From Mycobacterium intermedium (GTDB lineage Bacteria > Actinomycetota > Actinomycetes > Mycobacteriales > Mycobacteriaceae), in contig NZ_MVHT01000010.1 in assembly GCF_002086275.1 (NCBI RefSeq), positions 43,695 to 107,694 on the forward strand: 64,000 nt of DNA. Direction: 5' to 3'. The notes below the pieces were generated by a model. The model worked only from the letters and a program-made list of their open reading frames with translations. It was not told the DNA's origin and did no database searches. The translations under genes and the position numbers were made by a program. Shown here piece by piece: positions 7,618 to 16,065 of this stretch (position 1 is its first letter; every line of letters starts with the position of its first letter).

Positions 7618-8796
7618 ATGGCGGATGGACAAGCGTTCGAGGTCTGGGATGCCGACAACCACATGTACGAGACCATCGACGCCTACACCCGGTACCTGCC
7701 GGAAAAGTACTCCGAAGCACTGAAGTTCGTTGACATCAACGGCCGCAAGAAATTGCAGATCCTTGGCACCGTCACCGAGTGCATCCCTAACCCAACCTAC
7801 GAAGTGATTCCCACGCCGGGTGCGTGGGCCGACTACTACCGCGGAATCAACCCGGAGGGCAAGACCCTGCGTGAACTCGCCGACCCGATCCGCTGCCCTG
7901 ACGAATTCCGGCGCCCGGACTTACGCCTGGCGTTGATGGACCGCCAAGGCGTCGACGGCGCCGTGATGTTCCCGACAACGGCGGGAATGCTCGAAGAACG
8001 AACGAAATCCGACACCGAGCTCACCCATGCGATCACCCACGCCTTCAACCGATGGCTACTCGACGATTGGACATTCAACTATCAGAACCGAATCTTTCCC
8101 GTTCCCGCTGTCTCGCTGAACGATCCCGCCAAGGGCGTCGAAGAGCTCGAATGGTGCCTCGCCAACGGCGCGAAAACGGTGCTGATTCGGCCCGCGCCGG
8201 TGCCCCGCGAAGACGGCACCTCCCGATCTCCGGCACTGCCGGAATTTGACGACTTCTGGCGGCTGGTCGAGTCGTCGGGCATCTCCGTGCAGATGCACAA
8301 CTCGGATGCGGGGTACGACCGCTATTTGAACGACTGGGAAGACGGAGACGAGTTCCAGGGCTTCCAGCTGACGAAGTTCCGCGGATTCGTATATGAAGAG
8401 AGCCGCCACATTTTCGACACGCTCGCCGCGTTCATCGCCCACGGCGTGTTCGAGCGCTTTCCTGGTCTGCGCATTGGTGTGGTCGAGAACGGCGGGTCGT
8501 GGGCCCAACGGCTGATGGAGGCGTTCGACCGGGTGTACCGGAAAAAGCCACGCGATTTCGACGAGCACCCAGGTGATGTCTTCCGCAGGCATGTCTGGAT
8601 TAATCCGTTCCACGAGGAAGACATGCCGCATCTCATCGAGGTACTCGGCGTCAATCGGGTGATGTTCGGCTCGGACTACCCGCATCCGGAGGGTCTCGCT
8701 GAGCCGGCGCAATTCGTCACCGAACTCAAGGACCTGCCGGCCGAAACTACCGCGCGAGTCATGGGTGGCAACCTCAAGGAACTCATCGGCGTCTAG
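7618..8796 (+). CDS. Amidohydrolase-2 family (PF04909-type) metal-dependent hydrolase
   Basis: A 392-aa TIM-barrel amidohydrolase of the ACMSD-like group. It starts at ATG 7618 after a strong AAGGAGG. Visible metal-ligand motifs: DADNHMYET near the N-terminus (D-x-D-x-H type), QMHNSDAGY in the middle, and MFGSDYPHPEG near residue 350. Members of this family act as decarboxylases or C-C/C-N hydrolases, and several actinobacterial catabolic clusters carry one or more. Two paralogues occur in this window (14734 and 18826), each keeping the same motifs, which points to related steps or related intermediates. The 3' end overlaps the convergent P450 by 14 bp. Confidence 0.88.
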   Translation: MADGQAFEVWDADNHMYETIDAYTRYLPEKYSEALKFVDINGRKKLQILGTVTECIPNPTYEVIPTPGAWADYYRGINPEGKTLRELADPIRCPDEFRRPDLRLALMDRQGVDGAVMFPTTAGMLEERTKSDTELTHAITHAFNRWLLDDWTFNYQNRIFPVPAVSLNDPAKGVEELEWCLANGAKTVLIRPAPVPREDGTSRSPALPEFDDFWRLVESSGISVQMHNSDAGYDRYLNDWEDGDEFQGFQLTKFRGFVYEESRHIFDTLAAFIAHGVFERFPGLRIGVVENGGSWAQRLMEAFDRVYRKKPRDFDEHPGDVFRRHVWINPFHEEDMPHLIEVLGVNRVMFGSDYPHPEGLAEPAQFVTELKDLPAETTARVMGGNLKELIGV

Positions 8797-10231
8797 CCAA
8801 CTTCCGCAGATCGATGGGTAGTTCGTCAGCCGGGGTCGGGCCGGTTCCCCAGGTCAACACCAGCTGATGGCCGTACGGCACCCACCACTCGAAACGCCTC
8901 AGCAATTGGTGCATCGTGGCCTTCACCGTCATATCGGCGAACTGCTGGCCGATGCACTTGTGGGCCCCGCCACCGAAGGGCGCGAAGACGAAACGACTCA
9001 CCGCCGCCTGGCGTTCAGGCTTGTCGACGAAGCGCGCAGGATTGAACGTGTCAGGGTCGGGCCACCAGTCGGAAAGCCTCATGGAGGCGTAGACGTTGAT
9101 GGCCACCTGAGTCTTGCGCGGCACGAAGTGCCCGAGAATCTCGGTGTCGCAGGTGGTTTGACGGAAGAGCGTGCCAGCTGGGGCATACATCCGGAGTATT
9201 TCTTTGAACGCGGCATCGAGCAGTGGGTACGCATCGAGATCCAACAACGTCGGCGCGTCGTTTGGCCGGCCCATCGCCTCGTCACGAAGAGCGTTCTGCC
9301 AATGCCGATTCCGACCCAGCTCGTATACCAGCATCGATAACGCGATCGCCGTGGTGTCGTGGGCGGCCATCAACAGGAAGATCATGTGGTTCACGATGTC
9401 GGCAGGAGTGAACCGCGCCCCGTCCTCGTCTTCGCTGCGGCACAGCATCGAGAACAGATCGGTGCCGTTGCCGCGCTGGCGGGCCGGAACTTGGCTAGCG
9501 AAATAGCGTTCGAGTCGCTCTCGGGCGCGGAGCCCTCGTGCCCAGGTGCCTCCGGGCACATCCGCCCGCACGACGGCCTGCCCGCCGCGGACCGTGTCGT
9601 GGAAGTCTGCGGAAAGCCGGTCCGACTCCGGTCCCAGATGAGTACCGACGAATACCTCCGCCGCCTGTTCCAGCAGCAGATGCTTGATGGATGGATAGAA
9701 GGGGAAGCACGTCGTTGAAGGCCACTGGCTCAACGTCCGATCGATGCTGGGCCGCATCAGAGCGAGGTATCCCTCCAGCGCGCTGCGGGTGAAGGCCTGC
9801 TGCATGATTCGGCGGTGGTCGCGATGCTCGTCGAATTCCAGCAACATGATTCCGCGGTGGAAGAACGGCCCGATGACGGGCGCCCAACCACGTGTACTGG
9901 AGAAGATCTTGCCCCGGTTGATCCATGCCGTCTCGAGCGCATCGGGTCCCATCAGCGCGACGACGCGGAACCCGACTCCCCCGGCCCACCACACCGGCCC
10001 ATATCGCTCGTATCTGCGTCGGGAAAACTCCAGCGGGTCGGCGAGCGTACTCAAAACGTGGCCGAGGAAGGGAAACCCATAGTCACCCATGACCGGCTTG
10101 AGGTTTGAGCCCGCGGGCGGGGTCGCCAACGGCCGTTCGCTGCTGGGAAATCGAGATGTGACGGCCGCGCCCAGCGCTTGCACGCGGTGTCTGTTCACTG
10201 GTGATGCGAGCTGGGCGGTCAGGGCTGTCAC
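8783..10231 (-). CDS. Cytochrome P450
   Basis: A 482-aa P450, longer than the other four in the window (397-412 aa). It has an I-helix LLMAAHDTTAIAL, a K-helix KEILRM (E-x-x-R) and the heme loop FAPFGGGAHKCIGQQ with the thiolate Cys near residue 426. The C-helix region has HRDHRRIMQQAF. The start is GTG 10231, preceded by AGGAGG at a good distance; the frame stays open further upstream but has no other ribosome site. It resembles the membrane-substrate or eukaryotic-like bacterial P450s more than CYP125/CYP142 in wording. No redox partner lies next to it. It is divergent from a TetR gene with a palindromic operator between them. Confidence 0.9.
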   Translation of the reverse strand: MTALTAQLASPVNRHRVQALGAAVTSRFPSSERPLATPPAGSNLKPVMGDYGFPFLGHVLSTLADPLEFSRRRYERYGPVWWAGGVGFRVVALMGPDALETAWINRGKIFSSTRGWAPVIGPFFHRGIMLLEFDEHRDHRRIMQQAFTRSALEGYLALMRPSIDRTLSQWPSTTCFPFYPSIKHLLLEQAAEVFVGTHLGPESDRLSADFHDTVRGGQAVVRADVPGGTWARGLRARERLERYFASQVPARQRGNGTDLFSMLCRSEDEDGARFTPADIVNHMIFLLMAAHDTTAIALSMLVYELGRNRHWQNALRDEAMGRPNDAPTLLDLDAYPLLDAAFKEILRMYAPAGTLFRQTTCDTEILGHFVPRKTQVAINVYASMRLSDWWPDPDTFNPARFVDKPERQAAVSRFVFAPFGGGAHKCIGQQFADMTVKATMHQLLRRFEWWVPYGHQLVLTWGTGPTPADELPIDLRKLARRR

Positions 10232-10258
10232 AACGAGCCTCCTATGCTGGTGCCCATC

Positions 10259-10276
10259 TGGTACAGAACTGTGCCA
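10259..10276. promoter_or_regulatory. Palindromic operator between P450 and TetR
   Basis: TGGTACAGAACTGTGCCA is an 18-bp near-perfect palindrome (TGG-Y-ACAG-WW-CTGT-R-CCA) in the divergent promoter region between the P450 (start 10231, minus) and the TetR gene (start 10351, plus). Its position 28 bp upstream of the P450 start and ~75 bp from the TetR start fits autoregulation and repression of the P450. It differs from the other operator types in the window. Confidence 0.6.
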
Positions 10277-10350
10277 GACTGACCGAGTGGAGTCAACGGA
10301 TCTCGGGGAGTGGTCGCAACGGCGCCGTCGACAATTGCGACGATCTGGCG

Positions 10351-11013
10351 ATGCCTGAGACCACGCAGCGCGCCTACGGCGGGCAATCCGCGGACGCTCG
10401 TCGCCGGCAGCGGCGGAGTCGCCTCCTGGATGCTGCGATGGACTCGATGGCACGCAACGAGTGGCGCAGCGCGACTGTCGAAAAACTCTGCGCCGCTGCC
10501 GGTCTGAACAAGCGATACTTCTACGAAAGTTTCACCGACCTCGACACGCTCTCCGCCGCGGTCATCGATGACATCGCCGAGGATGTGCGTGCCGCGACCG
10601 TCGAGGCCTCGGACGCGACGGCCGATGGGCCGTTGGAGGCGCAAGCTCTAGCGGTCGTCGCGGCGGCGGTACGAGCGCTTGTCGACGACCCGCGCCGCGC
10701 GCGGGTGCTGCTAGGGGGCGTGGCCGCCTCGCCCGAGTTGCACAACCACCGCACCAGGGTGATGCACCGCCTCACCAAAGTGGCGATCGACCATGGCAAA
10801 GTCGTGCACGGCGTCGAGCTGGAAACCGATCCGTTGGCGCAGGTTGCGCCGGCATTCATTGTCGGAGGCACCGCTGACGCGATCCTGTCCTACGTAAACG
10901 GGAACGTCAAACTATCCTTCGACGACTTCATCGCCCAGTTGGCAACCCTCTGGCTGATCACCGGAAACGGGGCGGCGCAGCTCGCTCGCGCCCGACTGAC
11001 TCAGCGCGGCTAG
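10351..11013 (+). CDS. TetR-family transcriptional regulator
   Basis: A 220-aa regulator. The N-terminal helix-turn-helix is visible as RRSRLLDAAMDSM...ATVEKLCAAAGLNKRYFYESF, typical of TetR/AcrR. The C-terminal ligand domain is alpha-helical and unassigned. ATG 10351 was chosen because it begins a normal TetR leader (PETTQRAYGGQSADARRRQRR) and leaves a 119-bp intergenic promoter. It is divergent from the P450 at 8783-10231 and probably controls that gene through the palindrome at 10259. Its 3' end overlaps the convergent ligase by 4 bp. Confidence 0.88.
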   Translation: MPETTQRAYGGQSADARRRQRRSRLLDAAMDSMARNEWRSATVEKLCAAAGLNKRYFYESFTDLDTLSAAVIDDIAEDVRAATVEASDATADGPLEAQALAVVAAAVRALVDDPRRARVLLGGVAASPELHNHRTRVMHRLTKVAIDHGKVVHGVELETDPLAQVAPAFIVGGTADAILSYVNGNVKLSFDDFIAQLATLWLITGNGAAQLARARLTQRG

Positions 11014-12560
11014 CCGAATTGCGCACGCAGCTCGTTTTTCAGGACCTTGCCCGTGAGGTTGCGCGGTAGCGCCTCGACCAATTCGAGGCGCTCCGGAGAT
11101 TTGTGTCGACTCAATCCCTGCCGCCGACAGTGTTCGGCCAACGCGTCCAGGGTGACCTCTCCCCCGGGTTGGGCGACCACTACAGCGCAAACCCGTTCCC
11201 CGGTGCGCGGGTCCGGCACGCCGATGACCGCAACGTCGGCGACCGCGGGATGCGTCGCCAGCACATTCTCGATCTCGAGTGCCGAGATGTTCTCCGCATT
11301 GCGGATGATGGCGTCCTTGATACGCCCGGTAATGACGACGTTGCCCTGCTCGTCGATCCGCCCCCGGTCGCCGCTGCGGAACCAACCTTCGGCGTCAAAT
11401 GCGGCCGCGTCCAACGAGCCGTCAACGTATCCCAGGAAGCACTGGGGTCCCTTGAGACGAAGTTCGCCCTCCTCGCCGACGTTGACTTCGCGCTCGCTCT
11501 CGTCGACGACCCGCACCGATACTCCGGCAACAGGGCGTCCCACGGTCCGGTCGAGCAAATCGGGCGCAGCCTCTGGTGTCTGCGAGGTAGCGACCGGGAA
11601 CTCCGTCAAACCCCAAGAGTTGGCAACGCCGTTGACCGAAAATACTTCCCGCACTTGCCGTCCCAACTCCGCAGTGATCGGCGCGCCTCCCCCGACGCAG
11701 CCCCGCAAGTCGGGGTACAGCGGTTCGGATCCGTGGGCGCGCTGCGCGGCCATGAATGCCACAAAGAAGGGGGTCGCGGTGCCCAGCAGTGTCGGGCGGT
11801 GCGCCGCCAGTCGATACGGGGTCGTCGCTGGGTCGAACGAGTCGAACAAGACCAATCGCATGCCGGTGCGCAGGCTCGCAGCGAGCATGGCGGCGCCTCC
11901 GATGTGCGAAACGGGAAACGCGATCGGGTTGACGTCGCTGCTGGACGCACCCACGATGCCGATCACTCCGGCCGAACCGGCGATCACCGAACGGTCGCAA
12001 TGGCGAGCGCCTTTCGGCGCGGCCGTGGTACCCGAGGAGTAGTAGATCCAGCGGGGGTCTTCACCGCTACTCGGTGCCGCCGGCAACAGCGCGGGGTCGC
12101 CGACCGGCAGGCGCAGGCCGTCGGTGACCGTGGCTTCGTGATCGATCACCACGACGGACAGCGGCCGTTCCTTCGCCACCGCCTCTGCCAGCGCGATGTG
12201 ATCAAAGCCGCGCCACCGACCCGGGACCACAAGCACTTCCGTCGCGAGCTGTTCTGTCGCGAAGCGAACTTCACTTTCGCGCCAGATCGGAAGGATCGGG
12301 TTCTGCACTGCGCCCAGTCGGGCCAGTGCAACCATCACCACCATCGTCTCCAGCGTGGTCGGCAGCTGCCACGACACCACGGTGCCCTCGCCGACCCCGG
12401 ACTCCGATAGCGCAGCCGCGGTGCGCTCACCCTCATCCCGCAGTTGTGCACAGGTCAGGCTGCGGCCGAAGTCGTCGGCCAGAACCACCCGCTCCGGATG
12501 CGCTTCGGCCACCGCGTCGACCAGACCCCAGAACGTCTCACTGGCCATCGTCGCGCTCAC
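11010..12560 (-). CDS. AMP-dependent acyl-CoA synthetase (FadD-like)
   Basis: A 516-aa ANL ligase. A3 motif WIYYSSGTTAAPKGARH; A5 region NSWGLTEFPVA; A8 hinge FRSGDRGRIDEQGNVVITGR; A10 lysine in PRNLTGKVLKNEL. It activates a carboxylic acid to a CoA ester. GTG 12560 is taken as start because it overlaps the stop of the upstream acyl-CoA dehydrogenase (GTGA); ATG 12548 is an alternative four codons in. It is the last gene of the minus-strand operon amidohydrolase - short FadE - FadE - ligase (15927 to 11010). Confidence 0.88.
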   Translation of the reverse strand: MSATMASETFWGLVDAVAEAHPERVVLADDFGRSLTCAQLRDEGERTAAALSESGVGEGTVVSWQLPTTLETMVVMVALARLGAVQNPILPIWRESEVRFATEQLATEVLVVPGRWRGFDHIALAEAVAKERPLSVVVIDHEATVTDGLRLPVGDPALLPAAPSSGEDPRWIYYSSGTTAAPKGARHCDRSVIAGSAGVIGIVGASSSDVNPIAFPVSHIGGAAMLAASLRTGMRLVLFDSFDPATTPYRLAAHRPTLLGTATPFFVAFMAAQRAHGSEPLYPDLRGCVGGGAPITAELGRQVREVFSVNGVANSWGLTEFPVATSQTPEAAPDLLDRTVGRPVAGVSVRVVDESEREVNVGEEGELRLKGPQCFLGYVDGSLDAAAFDAEGWFRSGDRGRIDEQGNVVITGRIKDAIIRNAENISALEIENVLATHPAVADVAVIGVPDPRTGERVCAVVVAQPGGEVTLDALAEHCRRQGLSRHKSPERLELVEALPRNLTGKVLKNELRAQFG

Positions 12561-13759
12561 CCGCTCGGTAACAGCAGCCGACGCTTCGCGAGGATGTTAC
12601 GCATCATCTCCGAGCTTCCGCCGGAGATCGTATATGCCCGTGACCACAACCAGCATTCTCGCAGACGCTCTTTCGCCTGCCGTACGGCTGTGTCGGTAGA
12701 AGCGACATCCGCTGCGGCAGCTGCGAGTTCAGCACCATACACCGAAACCCGGTGGTAGGTCTCGGCGAAGCTCAGCTTGGCGATCGAGCCATCGCCCGGC
12801 ATATCGGCACCGGCGATGAGACGTTCGACGTGGTCGTCGATAAACGACTTCGCCACCTCGACTTCGACGGTGAGTTCGGCGATGGTTTGTCGGATGTCGG
12901 GGTGCGTGAGCGCCGGGACGCCGTCGATGAGCGCATTACGGGCCACCGTCACAAGGTCGTCGATCAACAATTCGAGCAGGATGACATTGCCGCCGATACC
13001 GAAGCGTTCGAAGTCCAGACCAGCCATGATGATCGACCAGCCCTGTCCGATTTCGCCGACCAGGCTGTCCGCGTCGAGCACCACGCCGGTCAGGAACACC
13101 TCGTTGATTTCGATTGCATCCCCGATGCTGCGGATGGGACGAACCTCGACGCCGGCTGCCGACATCGGCACCGCGAATACCGAAAGGCCGTGGTGACGAG
13201 ACGAAGTCGGATCAGTGCGGATGAGCGCCAACCCCATGTCGGCCCAGTGTCCGTCGGTGATCCATGTCTTCTGCCCGTCGATGACCCAGGTACCGTCGTC
13301 CTGCCGCACGCCGCGGGTGCGAACCGCGGCGATGTCGCTGCCCGCATTCGGCTCGCTCAACAACTGGCACCACACGTGCTCGCTCCGCCTGATCGGTGGC
13401 AGCAATCTGCGTCGTTGCTCTTCCGAGCCAAAGTGCAGCAGCACATGAGCGGCCAGATTGACCTGGTCGACGGGCCGCGGTGCGCGGGCACGCAGAATTT
13501 CCTCACTGACCACGCGGTCGTGCAGCGGATGGTGGTCGGCCGACCCGCCGTACTCGACAGGCCAGTCCGCGCCGACAAAGCCCGCGTCGAACAACCCGGC
13601 GAACCAGCGGCGAAGTTGGGCTTCCTGGTCCGCATCTTTCGGCGCTCGGTGGCCTTCGCGGGCTTCGATCGGCGGTGCATGCTGCGCAATGTGCGCTCTC
13701 ACCCGCTCACGGAATGCCACCAACTCCTCCGCGGTTGGCCTACTGCCGAACGTGCTCAC
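12557..13759 (-). CDS. Acyl-CoA dehydrogenase
   Basis: A 400-aa acyl-CoA dehydrogenase with GADWPVEYGGSADHHPL, CQLLSEPNAGSDIAAV, VIDGQKTWITDGH and the C-terminal TISGGSSEMMRNILAKRRLLLP, which is the canonical FAD-binding end of the family. GTG 13759 overlaps the stop of the upstream gene (GTGA); the ORF could extend further but without a ribosome site. Its tight coupling to a shorter paralogue suggests a two-subunit alpha2beta2 enzyme, as known for steroid-specific FadE pairs in mycobacteria. This pairing is an inference from gene order. Confidence 0.9.
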   Translation of the reverse strand: MSTFGSRPTAEELVAFRERVRAHIAQHAPPIEAREGHRAPKDADQEAQLRRWFAGLFDAGFVGADWPVEYGGSADHHPLHDRVVSEEILRARAPRPVDQVNLAAHVLLHFGSEEQRRRLLPPIRRSEHVWCQLLSEPNAGSDIAAVRTRGVRQDDGTWVIDGQKTWITDGHWADMGLALIRTDPTSSRHHGLSVFAVPMSAAGVEVRPIRSIGDAIEINEVFLTGVVLDADSLVGEIGQGWSIIMAGLDFERFGIGGNVILLELLIDDLVTVARNALIDGVPALTHPDIRQTIAELTVEVEVAKSFIDDHVERLIAGADMPGDGSIAKLSFAETYHRVSVYGAELAAAAADVASTDTAVRQAKERLRECWLWSRAYTISGGSSEMMRNILAKRRLLLPSG

Positions 13760-14727
13760 CAGCCGCACACCTTGGCCAGCAGCGCACGACTCGATCGCGC
13801 CGTGCCCACCAGTTGGCCGTTGGTGAAAGCGCGGCGCAACTCGTGGTGCAGCGGATACTCCCAGGTGAAGCCGATTCCACCGGATAGCTGCATGCATTCA
13901 TCAATCGCTGCAGTAGCTTTCGCAGTAACGAATGCGTGGGCAACGGTCGTCAGCACGTTCGCCCTATCGTCGTGGGCGGCAAGCGCCCGCGCGGCCTTCA
14001 TGACAATAGCCCGCGCCTTGACGACAAATACGAAGAGTTCCACCAGTCGGTGTTGTATCGCCTGGAAGCTCGCGACAGGCGCACCGAAAGCGGTGCGATC
14101 CTTGAGATATGCCGTCAGTCGCTCCAGCGTCGTGGATACGGCACCAACCGAATCGGCGGCGACGAGGAGCCGAGCCACCGCCATCAGCACCGCGGCCCGC
14201 TCAGCCGATCCGATCAGCACACTCGTGGCGTCGGCGAGATCGAGATTCCAGACCGGCCGGGTGACATCCAATAGATCCTCGTCTGGTCGCCGTTCCGCGA
14301 CGGACGCGCCATCGACAAAGTGGATGCCGTTGTCCCGCAGCGCAACTACCAGGTTGACCGCGTCTCCGCGAACAACACGCACCGAGTCACCTACGGTGAG
14401 ACCCGCGGTGGCGGCACCACTGATAAGCCTTGGCAGCCAGTGCTGTCTGATCTCGTCGGGTGCGGACGCGAGCGCCGCGGCCGCGACGGCAGTACCAAAC
14501 CACGCCGATCGGTCCTGCGCCCGACCGAGTTCTTCAGCGACAACGCACGATTCGACCGGACGCCAGCCGGCGCCACCCAGCTGCTCGTCGACGAGCAGGC
14601 CCGTCCAGTCCATCGCTGCGAGGTCCTCGATGGATTCCTTCTCGCCCCTGCCTTCGAGAAAGGACCGCGCCGAGGCCCGTAGTAGCTCCAGATCGACATC
14701 GGCGTCGGCGGCGTCGTCGTTCGGCAT
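13756..14727 (-). CDS. Acyl-CoA dehydrogenase-like partner subunit (short)
   Basis: A 323-aa homologue, shorter than the usual ~380-400 aa. The N-terminal helical domain is condensed (WTGLLVDEQLGGAGWRPVESC) and the middle beta domain is weak, without the E-P-G-A-G-S-D FAD segment: the region reads AGLTVGDSVRVVRGDAVNL. The C-terminal domain is well kept, with AFGAPVASFQAIQHRL and LSGGIGFTWEYPLHHELRRAF, including the Glu in the G-F-T-W-E context where the family's catalytic base can sit. ATG 14727 is 6 bases after the amidohydrolase stop. It is probably one half of a heteromeric FadE with the next gene. Confidence 0.82.
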   Translation of the reverse strand: MPNDDAADADVDLELLRASARSFLEGRGEKESIEDLAAMDWTGLLVDEQLGGAGWRPVESCVVAEELGRAQDRSAWFGTAVAAAALASAPDEIRQHWLPRLISGAATAGLTVGDSVRVVRGDAVNLVVALRDNGIHFVDGASVAERRPDEDLLDVTRPVWNLDLADATSVLIGSAERAAVLMAVARLLVAADSVGAVSTTLERLTAYLKDRTAFGAPVASFQAIQHRLVELFVFVVKARAIVMKAARALAAHDDRANVLTTVAHAFVTAKATAAIDECMQLSGGIGFTWEYPLHHELRRAFTNGQLVGTARSSRALLAKVCGW

Positions 14728-14733
14728 GTGTCG

Positions 14734-15927
14734 TCAGGCTTGGCGCAGCAGCTGATCTGCGTTGTCGCGCATGATCCGCTTTTTGGCGGCGTCATCGAGC
14801 GGGTCGAGTAGTTTGACGAAATCCGCAGGTTCGGCCAGGCCCTCGGCGTGCGGGTAGTCCGAACCCATCAGCAGACATTCGTCGTAGCCGAGTCGGTCCA
14901 CGATGGCCGGGATGTCGTCCTCGGGGTACGGGACCACGCCGACGTGGCGGCGGAAGATCTGCGACGGACGCTCGGTCAGTTTCCCGCCGATCCACGGACC
15001 GTTGCGCCCCATGCCGCGGCTCTTGTCCATGTGAATGACGAACTGGGGCACCCATTCCGCGCCGTGCTCGGCGACAAGAACCTTCAGTCCGGGGAACCGC
15101 CCGAATAGGTTGTCGAAGATGAGGGCCGAAAGCGTGTCTTCGATCGGACGCTGCCCGTAGATGTTCATCCACTGCCAGGCCGACATGTGCCACGCGGCGG
15201 GGTCAGGGTTGTGCCCCCACGCCGGCGAGATCGCATTGAAATACCAGAACGGCTGGATGTGGAAGACCAGGGTGCAACCGGCTTCCTGCAACCGCGCGTA
15301 GATGGGGTCGAAGTATGGGTCGCCCGGTGACCGCCCATATGCGGGGCCGGTGGGTAGCAGCACCAGTCGTGCACCCTGCTCGATGATCGCTTCGGTCTCT
15401 TTGATCGACAATTCCAGATCTCGCAGGGACAGCAGGGCGGTGGCGTAGAGCCGCTCCTCGTAGTTGAAGCCCCACGTCTCGTCGAACCAGCGGTTGAACG
15501 ACCGTAGGTTGGCATACAGAGCCTCGGTGTCGTCGACGTAGTGTTCGGCGGCCAACGCCATACCTGCGGGGAAGATGACCGCACGTTCGACGTTCTGCTG
15601 TGCCATCACCTTCAGCCTGGGTTCACGCTCCAGGTATTCCGGCTGCATCGGCTGAGGCTCATAGGTTTCCTCCGGATTGCCCGACCCCATCTGCTTGAGC
15701 ATCTCTTTGAGCGAGCCCGGCCGGTAGGCCAGGTCAAAGCCCAACCCTGCCTCGCTGTTGAAGGTGGCGATCCGGTGGCCGGCAAGGATGACTTCCTTGC
15801 CGTCTGCGCCGACGACGGGCGCGATCGCGCGGTCGTGAAATTCTTTGGGCAGGTACCGGGTGAACGCGTCACGGGTCTCGTAGCAGTGGGTGTCGCAGTC
15901 AAATATCCCGTAGTCGAGTTTCGTCAC
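14734..15927 (-). CDS. Amidohydrolase-2 family (PF04909-type) metal-dependent hydrolase
   Basis: A 397-aa paralogue of the amidohydrolases at 7618 and 18826. Metal motifs: FDCDTHCYET at the N-terminus, VFHIQPFWY mid-protein (where the others have MHxSDxGY) and LMGSDYPHAEG near the C-terminus. The middle motif therefore diverges most, suggesting another substrate. The start is GTG 15927, placed by GGAGGAG at 15934-15940; the frame runs on upstream to 16041, but that extension would cross the putative operator at 15946. It is the first gene of a four-gene minus-strand operon. Confidence 0.88.
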   Translation of the reverse strand: MTKLDYGIFDCDTHCYETRDAFTRYLPKEFHDRAIAPVVGADGKEVILAGHRIATFNSEAGLGFDLAYRPGSLKEMLKQMGSGNPEETYEPQPMQPEYLEREPRLKVMAQQNVERAVIFPAGMALAAEHYVDDTEALYANLRSFNRWFDETWGFNYEERLYATALLSLRDLELSIKETEAIIEQGARLVLLPTGPAYGRSPGDPYFDPIYARLQEAGCTLVFHIQPFWYFNAISPAWGHNPDPAAWHMSAWQWMNIYGQRPIEDTLSALIFDNLFGRFPGLKVLVAEHGAEWVPQFVIHMDKSRGMGRNGPWIGGKLTERPSQIFRRHVGVVPYPEDDIPAIVDRLGYDECLLMGSDYPHAEGLAEPADFVKLLDPLDDAAKKRIMRDNADQLLRQA

Positions 15928-15945
15928 CGCGTCGCTCCTCCATGC

Positions 15946-15961
15946 GAGAATGGTTATTCTC
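15946..15961. promoter_or_regulatory. GAGAAY-N4-RTTCTC operator in divergent promoter
   Basis: GAGAATGGTTATTCTC is a perfect 6-4-6 inverted repeat, the best example of the recurring motif, 19 bp upstream of the minus-strand amidohydrolase start. A further half-site GAGAAC lies at 15969-15974 and a TACTAT hexamer at 15976-15981 could be the -10 of the rightward promoter for the acyl-CoA dehydrogenase at 16066. One site could therefore regulate both directions. Confidence 0.7.
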
Positions 15962-16065
15962 TCTTTTAGAGAACATACTATCCTGATCCGACTCGACCTA
16001 TCTCGGGCCTGTGTTGGGCCCGATATGCCCGGGCAGGGCACTGGTGCCGGTATTGGAGGCTGCGC

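Noticed and set aside
8783..10453. Extending the first P450 to a start at 10453.
   Set aside because: The extension would run across the TetR start and the palindrome at 10259 and encodes Arg-rich sequence; GTG 10231 has an AGGAGG.
12752..14755. Long open frame of 667 codons on the plus strand opposite two acyl-CoA dehydrogenase genes, and similar long antisense frames at 46555-47823, 31053-32165, 11103-12410 and 593-1432.
   Set aside because: They lie antisense to genes with full family motifs and encode Arg/Gly/Pro/Ser-rich nonsense; GC-rich codon use produces such shadows.
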